NCBI RefSeq assembly: GCF_010548305.1
Contig: NZ_JAAGLV010000022.1
Coordinates: forward strand, 1-64,000
Reading direction: 5' to 3'
Source: Streptomyces sp. SID13031
GTDB taxonomy: Bacteria > Actinomycetota > Actinomycetes > Propionibacteriales > Kribbellaceae
Length of the DNA stretch: 64,000 nucleotides
This document shows, piece after piece, positions 58,290 to 64,000 of the stretch (position 1 is its first letter; the number at the start of each line of letters is the position of its first letter). The notes beneath the pieces were generated by a model. That model saw nothing but the letters and a program-made list of their open reading frames with translations. It was not told the origin of the DNA and ran no database searches. A program made the translations under genes and the position numbers.

Positions 58290-58470
58290 TCCGGCTCATG
58301 AGGCTGGGCGTCACCGTCGCGGACTGGACGCGAGACGGGCGAAAGCCCCCATCGGAGAGGGGCCCTTGGGCCTCCCGGCCGGCGCGCGACCGGCTCGTGA
58401 CGCTGGGCGTCACCTCGTGAACGGGACGCGGGACGGAGGAGAAAGAACCCCGCACCGTGGAGAGGTACGG
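58290..58470. repeat. Imperfect tandem repeat of about 75-100 bp
   Basis: Unit 1 starts CCGGCTCATGAGGCTGGGCG (58290) and unit 2 CCGGCTCGTGACGCTGGGCG (about 58390). Both continue with GTCACC, a GGGACGCG/GGACGCG core, a GAAAG run, CCCC and GGAGAGG in the same order. Unit spacing is about 100 bp. Tandem, structured, non-coding units of this kind can be RNA domains, but no known family was recognised. Confidence 0.5.
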
Positions 58471-58553
58471 CTAGGTGTCCGGGCCAACCTAGGTGCGGCT
58501 GACGCCGTCAGCCCGTCGTGCTGCTACTGATCGGCAGGTCATGGTGCCGGCCT

Positions 58554-58655
58554 CGGACCGCCATCACACACTAACCTCGCCGCCGTCTGGTCGGGCAGGC
58601 TCACGGTGGCGCGGGAATGCGGCGCTCGCGGGCGTTGGTGTGTGGTGGCGGTCCG
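58554..58655. repeat. GTTGGTGTGTGGTG hairpin repeat, copy 2
   Basis: A 22-base left arm (58554-58575) pairs with the right arm (58634-58655) at 20 of 22 positions around a 58-nt loop. It ends just past the merR stop on the minus strand, so it could terminate merR. Confidence 0.75.
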
Positions 58656-58662
58656 GGAGTTC

Positions 58663-59079
58663 TTACTTGGTGCGGAGGGTGTTGAGGTCGGCTTGGCAGC
58701 GGGCTTCTACCTCGGCTAGTTCGGCGAGGGTTTCGTCGATGTCGCGGCGGCGTTGTTCGAGTTCTGCGCGGCGGGTGGTGATCTGGTTGAGGAGGTAGGC
58801 CAACTGGCCCGCTTCGCCTGGTTCGGCGTCGTACATGTCGACGATGGTGGCGATCTCGTCGAGGCTGAAGCCGAGGCGTTTGCCGCGCAGGATGAGGCCC
58901 AGGCGGACCTTGTCGCGGGCGTGGTAGACGCGGACCGTGCCGCGGCGTTCGGGGGTGAGCAGGCCGCGGTCCTCGTAGAAGCGGATCGTGCGCAGGGTGA
59001 CGTCGTACTCGGCGGCCAGTTCGGCGATGGTCCAAGTAGCTGATTCGACGGGCACCGGAATATTGTGCACACAGGCCAT
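58663..59079 (-). CDS. MerR-family regulator, LiuR-like
   Basis: A 138-aa protein with the MerR winged helix (TWTIAELAAEYDVTLRTIRFYEDRGLLTPERRGTVRVYHARDKVRLGLILRGKRLGFSLDEIATIVDMY, about 15-83) and a dimerisation coiled coil (about 95-135). There is no metal-binding Cys set. Divergence from an acyl-CoA dehydrogenase and carboxylase operon and a palindromic site in the 50-bp gap match LiuR-type control of branched-chain acyl-CoA catabolism. Confidence 0.9.
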   Translation of the reverse strand: MACVHNIPVPVESATWTIAELAAEYDVTLRTIRFYEDRGLLTPERRGTVRVYHARDKVRLGLILRGKRLGFSLDEIATIVDMYDAEPGEAGQLAYLLNQITTRRAELEQRRRDIDETLAELAEVEARCQADLNTLRTK

Positions 59080-59084
59080 CGTGC

Positions 59085-59106
59085 TTTACGTTTACGTAAG
59101 CGTCAA
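59085..59106. promoter_or_regulatory. LiuR/MerR-type operator between merR and the acyl-CoA dehydrogenase gene
   Basis: A 22-bp palindrome, 18 of 22 positions symmetric, is centred on TTTACGTAAG: left TTTACGTTTAC, right GTAAGCGTCAA. The shape recalls the TTGACGTTTACGTnAA-like sites of LiuR regulators. It covers the only space between the divergent starts. Confidence 0.7.
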
Positions 59107-59129
59107 TCACAAGAGGCCTGGGAGCTGGC

Positions 59130-60296
59130 ATGTCGTACGAGCTGTCCGAAGAGCACCGCGAGTTCGCCCACAGCGTGCGGGACTTCGCCCAGGCCGAGAT
59201 CGCGCCGCATGCCGCGGAGTGGGACCGCAAGCACTACTTCCCGGTCGAGGTGGTCCACAAGATGGGCGCGCTCGGCCTGTTCGGGCTGACCGCGCCGGAG
59301 GAGTTCGGCGGGTCCGGTGGCGACTTCACCAGCCTGTGCGTCGCGATCGAGGAGATCTCCAAGGTCGACCAGTCGATGGGCATCACGCTCGAGGCGGCGG
59401 TCGGGCTCGGGATCAACCCAATCCTGACCTTCGGTACCGACGAGCAGAAGAAGCAGTGGCTGCCCGACCTGATCGCCGGGCAGAAGCTGGCCGGTTTCGG
59501 CCTCACCGAGCCCGAGTCGGGGTCCGACGCGGGCGCGACCAAGACCAAGGCCGTACTCGACAACGGCGACTGGGTGATCGACGGCTCGAAGCAGTTCATC
59601 ACCAACTCCGGCTCCAGCATCACGTCGCTCGTCACCGTGACGGCCCGGACGGGTGAAAAGGCGGATGGGCGCCCCGAGATCTCCACGATCATCGTCCCGA
59701 CCGGTACGCCGGGATTCGTGGCGGAGGCGTCGTACGACAAGCTCGGCTGGCACGCCTCCGACACCCACCCGCTCTCGTTCGCGGGCTGCCGGGTCCCCGA
59801 GGCGAACCTGCTCGGTCAGCGCGGCAAGGGGTTCGGCCAGTTCCTCGCCACCCTCGACGACGGCCGGGTCGCGATCGGCGCGGTGGCGCTCGGCTGCATC
59901 AAGGCGTGTCTGGAGATGTCGGTCCAGTACGCCGCTGAGCGCAAGACGTTCGGCGTACCGATCGGTCAGAAGCAGGGGGTCGCGTTCCAGATCTCCGACC
60001 TCAAGGTGATGGCCGACGCGGCCGAGCTGCTCGTGTACCGGGCCGCGGCGCTCAAGGACGCCGGCGCTCCGATGAAGGAGTTCAAGCAGGCCGCCGCGGT
60101 CGCGAAGCTCTACTCGACCGAGGCCGCCGTCACCGCGACCCGGATCGCCACCCAGGTCTTCGGCGGCTACGGCTTCATGGAGGAGTACCCGGTCACCCGG
60201 TTCTACCGCGACGCCAAGATCCTCGAGATCGGCGAGGGCACCTCCGAGGTCCAGCGCATGCTGATCGCCCGCGGCCTCGGCCTCCCCGTCGAGTGA
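59130..60296 (+). CDS. Acyl-CoA dehydrogenase (isovaleryl-CoA / short-branched-chain type)
   Basis: The 388-aa flavoenzyme shows GFGLTEPESGSDAGATKTKA (FAD/substrate loop), ITNSG and the C-terminal QVFGGYGFMEEYPVTRFYRDAKILEIGEGTSEVQR with the catalytic Glu in the usual place (IGEGTSE). Neighbours suggest leucine or isovalerate breakdown. GGGAG lies upstream of ATG 59130. A 51-bp hairpin repeat follows its stop before the carboxylase gene. Confidence 0.92.
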   Translation: MSYELSEEHREFAHSVRDFAQAEIAPHAAEWDRKHYFPVEVVHKMGALGLFGLTAPEEFGGSGGDFTSLCVAIEEISKVDQSMGITLEAAVGLGINPILTFGTDEQKKQWLPDLIAGQKLAGFGLTEPESGSDAGATKTKAVLDNGDWVIDGSKQFITNSGSSITSLVTVTARTGEKADGRPEISTIIVPTGTPGFVAEASYDKLGWHASDTHPLSFAGCRVPEANLLGQRGKGFGQFLATLDDGRVAIGAVALGCIKACLEMSVQYAAERKTFGVPIGQKQGVAFQISDLKVMADAAELLVYRAAALKDAGAPMKEFKQAAAVAKLYSTEAAVTATRIATQVFGGYGFMEEYPVTRFYRDAKILEIGEGTSEVQRMLIARGLGLPVE

Positions 60297-60300
60297 CAGG

Positions 60301-60351
60301 CTTACGTCCGAAGAACTGTTGTAGACGTCCCTCCGCTTCTTCGGACGTAAG
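60301..60351. repeat. 51-bp hairpin repeat, copy 2
   Basis: Arms CTTACGTCCGAAGA (60301-60314) and TCTTCGGACGTAAG (60338-60351) are identical to those of the copy at 1846-1896, and the loop also holds GACGTCCCTC. It starts 4 bp after the acyl-CoA dehydrogenase stop and ends 18 bp before the next start, so it may tune readthrough between the two genes. Confidence 0.85.
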
Positions 60352-60369
60352 CAAGGTAGAAAGGGCGTT

Positions 60370-61899
60370 ATGAGCAGGGATCACTGGACCGAGTTCAAGG
60401 TCGCGCGCGAGGCGACGCTGGCACCGCCCGAGAAGGCGGCCGCGAAACTCGAGAAACAGAACAAGCTGTACGTCCGGGACCGGATCGCGCTGCTCATCGA
60501 CGAGGGCAGCTTCGTCGAGGACGCCCAGCTCGCCAACGCGCTCAACCCCGGCCTGCCCGCGGACGGTGTCGTCACCGGCCGTGCGCTGGTCGACGGCCGG
60601 CCCGCGCTGCTGGTCGCGAACGACCCGACCGTCAAGGCCGGCTCGTGGGGGGCCCGCACGGTCGAGAAGATCGTCCGGATCACCGAGGTCGCGTTGCGTG
60701 ACGAGCTGCCGATCTTCTGGCTGATCGACTCCGCCGGCGCCCGGATCACCGACCAGGTCGACCTCTTCCCCGGCCGACGTGGCGCGGGCCGGATCTTCCA
60801 CAACCAGGTCGCGCTGTCCGGCAAGGTGCCGCAGATCTGCTGCCTGTTCGGCCCGTCGGCCGCGGGTGGCGCGTACATCCCGGCCTTCTGCGACCTGGTG
60901 ATCATGGTCGACGGCAACGCCTCGATGTACCTCGGATCGCCGCGGATGGCCGAGATGGTGGTCGGCGAGAAGGTGACGCTGGAGGAGATGGGCGGCGCCC
61001 GGATGCACACCAGCGTCTCCGGTTGCGGCGACCTGCTCGCCAGCGACGACGCCGAGGCGATCGAGCTGGCCAAGCAGTACTTCTCCTACCTGCCCGGATC
61101 GTGGCAGGCCCAGCCGCCGTCGTACGACGCCTCGCCGGCCGGCCGCGATTTCACCAGGGATCTGGTGCCGGTCGAGGAGAGCGTCGGGTTCGACATCCAC
61201 GACGTGATCGACGCGATCTCGGACGCGGACACCTTCTTCGAGATCAAGCCCGCGTACGCGCCCGAGCTGGTCGTCGGGTTCGCGCTGCTGGCCGGTCAGG
61301 TGGTCGGCTTCGTCGCGAACCAGCCGGCCGTCAAGGGTGGCGTGCTGTTCGTCGACTCGGCGGACAAGGCCGCCCGGTTCATCTGGTTGTGCGACGCGTT
61401 CAACGTGCCGCTGATCTATCTGTGCGACGTACCGGGCTTCATGATCGGCTCGGAGGTCGAGCGGGCCGGCATCATCCGGCATGGCGCGAAGATGATCACC
61501 GCGGTGTCGGAGGCGACCGTTCCGACGGTGTCGGTGATCGTCCGGAAGGCTTATGGCGCGGGGCTCTACGCGATGTGCGGGCCGGGCTTCTCGCCCGACG
61601 CGTGTATCGCGTTGCCGACGGCCAAGATCGCCGTGATGGGTCCGGAGGCCGCGATCAACGCGGTCTATTACAACAAGATCCAGGAGATCGCCGACGAGGT
61701 CGAGCGGGTCGAGTACGTCTCCAAGCTCCGCGAGGAGTACGAGACCGATATCGACATCCTCCGGCTCGCCGCCGATCTGGTGATCGACGCGATCGTCGAG
61801 CCGGAGAACCTGCGCGACGACCTGATCGCCCGGCTCGCCGCGGCCCAGACGAAGAACCGTCACTTCAGCACCAAGCGGCACGGAGTACCGCCGGTATAA
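60370..61899 (+). CDS. Acyl-CoA carboxylase beta (carboxyltransferase) subunit, AccD1-like
   Basis: The 509-aa protein has the two crotonase-fold carboxyltransferase halves: N-terminal acyl-CoA site (IDSAGARITDQVDLFPGRRGAGRIF, GPSAAGGAYIPAFCD) and C-terminal biotin site (LCDVPGFMIGSEVERAGIIRHGAKM, VIVRKAYGAGLYAM). In the acyl-CoA dehydrogenase - carboxyltransferase - CitE-like order it resembles the mycobacterial fadE19-accD1-citE leucine cluster, so methylcrotonyl-CoA is a likely substrate. No biotin subunit is adjacent; it may pair with the one at 33646 or another elsewhere. Confidence 0.9.
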   Translation: MSRDHWTEFKVAREATLAPPEKAAAKLEKQNKLYVRDRIALLIDEGSFVEDAQLANALNPGLPADGVVTGRALVDGRPALLVANDPTVKAGSWGARTVEKIVRITEVALRDELPIFWLIDSAGARITDQVDLFPGRRGAGRIFHNQVALSGKVPQICCLFGPSAAGGAYIPAFCDLVIMVDGNASMYLGSPRMAEMVVGEKVTLEEMGGARMHTSVSGCGDLLASDDAEAIELAKQYFSYLPGSWQAQPPSYDASPAGRDFTRDLVPVEESVGFDIHDVIDAISDADTFFEIKPAYAPELVVGFALLAGQVVGFVANQPAVKGGVLFVDSADKAARFIWLCDAFNVPLIYLCDVPGFMIGSEVERAGIIRHGAKMITAVSEATVPTVSVIVRKAYGAGLYAMCGPGFSPDACIALPTAKIAVMGPEAAINAVYYNKIQEIADEVERVEYVSKLREEYETDIDILRLAADLVIDAIVEPENLRDDLIARLAAAQTKNRHFSTKRHGVPPV

Positions 61900-61966
61900 C
61901 CGCCGGCTGCCCGAACTCTGGACGCGCTGTTCGGTCCGGGGGCGGGCGATGTGATCCAGTGGGCAA

Positions 61967-62731
61967 ATGACTTCGAAGGATTTTGCCGATCGGCTCCGCA
62001 GCCGCGAGGCCACTCTCGGGTACTGGGTGATGCTGGACGCGCCCGCGGCGACCGAGCGGATCGCGCTGACCGGGTACGACTACGTGGTACTGGACGGTCA
62101 GCACGGGCTGATCGACCAGCGGGGGTTGCTGGACGGGCTGATGGCGATCGATGCCGCAGGCAACGGTACTGCGGGGCTGGTGCGCGTCGAGGCGAACAAC
62201 GAGACGCCGATCGGGCGAGCGCTGGACGCCGGGGCGGCGGGGGTGATCGTGCCGCTGATCGACACGGCCGAGGATGCGTTGCGGGCTGTGCGGGCGGCGC
62301 GCTATCCACCGGTCGGCGTACGGTCGTACGGGCCGGCGCGGTCGGGGTTGCGGATCGGCCCGGTTCCCGCCGAGGCCGACGCGGCGACCGTCGTACTGGC
62401 GATGATCGAGACTCGGCAGGGGCTGGAGAACGTCGCCGGGATCTGCGCGACGCCCGGGCTGGACGGGATCTACATCGGGCCGTCTGACCTGCGGCTGGCG
62501 ATCGGTGGCAAGTATCCGGGGGATCCGGACGTTGCCGAGACGTTCGACGCCGCGGTGGCGTTGATCGCCCGCACTGCGGCCGCGGCGGGAGTTGCCGCGG
62601 GCATGCACACGCACAGCGGCGCCGAGGCACGCCGCTTGCTGAGCGAAGGCTTCACCTTCGCCTCAGTCTCCTCCGACCTGGACCACCTCCAAGCAGCAGC
62701 CGCTGCCCATTTGGCGGCGGCGCGCGCCTGA
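61967..62731 (+). CDS. HpcH/HpaI-family aldolase
   Basis: A 254-aa TIM-barrel class II aldolase (LGYWVMLDAPAATERIALTGYDYVVLDGQHGL, GAAGVIVPLIDTAEDA, AMIETRQGLENVAGICATPGLDGIYIGPSDLRLAIGG). Metal-binding Glu (IETRQ) and Asp (GPSDL) are present; the usual DxEH is DGQHG. Members split 2-keto-3-deoxy-dicarboxylates or related acids to pyruvate. It follows the carboxylase gene by 67 bp and may share its transcript. Confidence 0.88.
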   Translation: MTSKDFADRLRSREATLGYWVMLDAPAATERIALTGYDYVVLDGQHGLIDQRGLLDGLMAIDAAGNGTAGLVRVEANNETPIGRALDAGAAGVIVPLIDTAEDALRAVRAARYPPVGVRSYGPARSGLRIGPVPAEADAATVVLAMIETRQGLENVAGICATPGLDGIYIGPSDLRLAIGGKYPGDPDVAETFDAAVALIARTAAAAGVAAGMHTHSGAEARRLLSEGFTFASVSSDLDHLQAAAAAHLAAARA

Positions 62732-62746
62732 TGGCCGGGGCTGCAG

Positions 62747-62842
62747 CACACACCAATGCGCGAATCTGGTGTATCCAGTGGGCGAGCTGAGCGTGCGCCG
62801 GTCGGCCAACGCAAGGTTGGTGTGTGGTGGCGGTCCGGGGTG
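62747..62842. repeat. GTTGGTGTGTGGTG hairpin repeat, copy 3
   Basis: CACACACCAA (62747-62756) pairs with TTGGTGTGTG (62817-62826), loop 60 nt, and the right arm continues as in copies 1 and 2 (GTGGCGGTCCGGG). It fills the gap between convergent stops (62731 and 62844), the position of a bidirectional terminator. Confidence 0.7.
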
Positions 62843-62843
62843 C

Positions 62844-63917
62844 TCAGAGGACTCCGGCGAAGGGGTCGTCTAGGGACTGCCAGTCGAGGGTGGCTAGTTC
62901 GGATTCGGTGAGTAGGCAGTTGTCCAGGATTGTTTGCAGGCGGGCGGGGTCCAGGCCGACGCCGGTTGCGACGACTGTGCACTCGGCTAGGTGTTCGGTC
63001 TCTGACCACTCGCCGAGTGTGCCGAGGGAGGCGCTGTAGCCGGCTGACTCCCAGCGCACTCGCTGGGTCGGTCGGTTGGCCAGCCAGACGATGCCCCGGC
63101 TGCGGACGACGCCGTCGACGATGTCTTCCAGAGCTTCGTTGAGGCGCGCGGGGTGTAGCGGGCGACTTGAGCGCCAGAGGACCGTGGTGACTCCATCGCC
63201 ACTTGGTTGCAGCCGGGAGTCGGCCGCCAGTTCGCCGGCCCACGCCTCCGCCGCCTTGAAGTCGAAAAACCCGAGCCGCGCGACCGCCGCGACCGGTACG
63301 CCGCTGGGGTCGGCGTTGACGACCATGGTCCGCGGGTTCAGGTGCTGGAGCAGGTGGTGCAGCCGCTCCGGCGCCTTGCCGCGATGCGCGTTCGCGAGCA
63401 CGCAGACATCCGCGTACTCGATCTGCCGTGCGGTCAGCTCAGCCACGTTTCGCCGGTCGGGAAGCCCGAGCGCGAGCCCACGCTCGGCCAGCAACTCGTC
63501 GCCGGACAACTGCTCGACCAAGAGCACGGCGTCGACCACACAGGTCACCGTGTCGACCCGGACTTCGGGCATCGTCGCGACCAGAGCACTCGCGAGTGAC
63601 CGCGCCTCCATCGCCGGCGGAGCGGCCAGTACTACGTGTTGCCAGTGCCTGCGCGCGACCAGCGTCTCCAGGAGTGGCAGGAGCGACTCGATCAGCTGGC
63701 AGGCGCCGCAGTCGTCGTCGGCGCCGAACTCGCCCGCGTCGATCTGACCGCTCTGGTCGAACACCCTCCAGGTCAGCACTCCACGACCGAGGAGCTCGTC
63801 CTGATCCACCACGACGGCCACTGTGGTGGCGTCGACCATGGCGTCCAGTACGGGCTCCCGAAGCGTCGTCGAGAGTCCGGTCAGCAGGGTCAACGGGGTC
63901 TTCCGAGGGGCGGCCAT
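62844..63917 (-). CDS. COG0523 (CobW/ZigA-like) protein with degenerate P-loop
   Basis: The 357-aa protein keeps the COG0523 layout: N-terminal strand PLTLLTGLSTTLREPVLDAMV, a DDDCGACQLIESLLPLLE segment where the metal-binding CxCC of the family lies, a VNADPSG specificity-type loop and the C-terminal CobW domain (SRGIVWLANRPTQRVRWESAG). The Walker A GxxGxGKT is lost (TGLSTTLREP), so GTP binding in the standard way is doubtful. The Zur-type box just upstream predicts expression under zinc starvation. Confidence 0.85.
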   Translation of the reverse strand: MAAPRKTPLTLLTGLSTTLREPVLDAMVDATTVAVVVDQDELLGRGVLTWRVFDQSGQIDAGEFGADDDCGACQLIESLLPLLETLVARRHWQHVVLAAPPAMEARSLASALVATMPEVRVDTVTCVVDAVLLVEQLSGDELLAERGLALGLPDRRNVAELTARQIEYADVCVLANAHRGKAPERLHHLLQHLNPRTMVVNADPSGVPVAAVARLGFFDFKAAEAWAGELAADSRLQPSGDGVTTVLWRSSRPLHPARLNEALEDIVDGVVRSRGIVWLANRPTQRVRWESAGYSASLGTLGEWSETEHLAECTVVATGVGLDPARLQTILDNCLLTESELATLDWQSLDDPFAGVL

Positions 63918-63928
63918 ACCCCCACTAT

Positions 63929-63945
63929 ATGAAAACCGTTTTCAT
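63929..63945. promoter_or_regulatory. Zur box
   Basis: ATGAAAACCGTTTTCAT is a 17-bp palindrome (7-base arms, CCG centre) close to the actinobacterial Zur consensus (TGAAAA...TTTTCA). It begins 12 bp upstream of the COG0523 start, so bound Zur would block transcription when zinc is sufficient. Confidence 0.8.
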
Positions 63946-64000
63946 CAGTAAAGAGCTGGGGGTGCACCACTTCTTCGTCCGGACCGGGAGATTTCCGCGC
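63946..64000. other. Unassigned right edge of the window
   Basis: The last 55 bases stay open on the plus strand but show no ribosome site or recognisable protein start. In other actinobacteria Zur boxes often serve a divergent zinc-independent ribosomal protein gene; such a gene could lie beyond the edge. Confidence 0.3.

Larger units (their letters stand above)
58043..58662. other. 620-bp non-coding region with hairpins and an imperfect tandem repeat
   Basis: No credible gene is seen in either strand. The region holds two members of a hairpin repeat family (about 58104-58180 and 58554-58655), an imperfect direct repeat (58290-58470), and short stems such as GGGCGAAAGCCC (58337-58348) and GGCTGAC-GCC-GTCAGCC (58497-58513). 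The GNRA-type loop and repeated stems suggest a structured RNA rather than empty spacer. Confidence 0.55.

Noticed and set aside
58208..58295. Stretch resembling 5S rRNA (GAGTTAAGCC ... GGGAGCGAGG ... CCGCCGG order)
   Set aside because: Only short blocks agree; the conserved CCGAAC loop and proper closing helix are missing and no 16S/23S genes are near. At most a chance likeness or a decayed fragment.
63929..64000. Plus-strand open frame starting at the ATG inside the Zur box
   Set aside because: No ribosome site, no recognisable protein similarity, and the ATG is part of the palindrome; too short to judge.
1..64000. CRISPR arrays, prophage, tRNA or rRNA genes
   Set aside because: No regularly spaced direct repeats, phage structural genes, cloverleaf sequences or credible rRNA were found on reading through.

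Overview
The window is high-GC actinobacterial chromosome. Short gene spacing, many ATGA or GTGA stop-start overlaps, frequent GTG and TTG starts, and the gene content suggest a soil actinomycete. Kribbella or another member of the Propionibacteriales is my best guess; this is an inference, since no rRNA is present to confirm it. Apart from the tail of an IS30-type transposase at the left edge I see no phage, plasmid or CRISPR material.

Layout. (1) 1-4467: IS30 end, phosphohexomutase, gamma-glutamylcyclotransferase, an LpdA-type flavoprotein with a muconolactone-isomerase-like partner, and a small XRE regulator. (2) 4478-18043 plus 25682-26828: a complete locus for a group 1h (old group 5) high-affinity [NiFe]-hydrogenase. 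The minus-strand structural operon runs hhyS, hhyL, a NifU-Rieske-like gene, DUF5947, DUF6084, a 436-aa unknown, the maturation protease, a 33-aa membrane microprotein, hypC and DUF6390. An XRE-type regulator and hypF-hypC-hypD-hypE lie on the other strand, and hypA-hypB lie 7.6 kb further on. A near-consensus DtxR/IdeR iron box sits between the divergent promoters. (3) 18026-25680: a small coiled-coil protein, a very large secreted subtilisin-like protease and two tandem GT87-type membrane mannosyltransferases. (4) 27027-32691: a Gly-rich membrane protein, an HxlR regulator, a secreted PGRP amidase coupled to a SpoIID/LytB protein, and a GH76 mannanase behind a LacI-type operator. (5) 32695-39100: a membrane-anchored cyclophilin, the biotinylated alpha subunit of an acyl-CoA carboxylase, a serine hydrolase, an OmpR/HK two-component system and an Lrp regulator. 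(6) 39148-43420: two SMP-30/gluconolactonase paralogues and an XRE/NB-ARC/TPR (STAND) regulator. (7) 43404-47191: an Nramp-like transporter and an MMPL transporter. (8) 47364-57020: a nitrate/nitrite assimilation operon (narK, nasC, an unusual FAD-BFD-NirB fusion, nirD, nnaR, a CbiX-type chelatase) behind a GlnR-like box. (9) 57024-63917: DUF6891, a DHFR-like protein, and a MerR (LiuR-like) regulator divergent from acyl-CoA dehydrogenase, carboxyltransferase and HpcH/HpaI aldolase genes. The last gene is a Zur-box-controlled COG0523 protein.

How it fits together. The locus points to a persistence lifestyle: scavenging of trace H2 by a cytosolic-type hydrogenase, nitrate as nitrogen source under GlnR/NnaR control, branched-chain acyl-CoA breakdown, and turnover of mannan, peptidoglycan and protein. 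Three families of dispersed hairpin repeats occur between genes, often directly downstream of stop codons.
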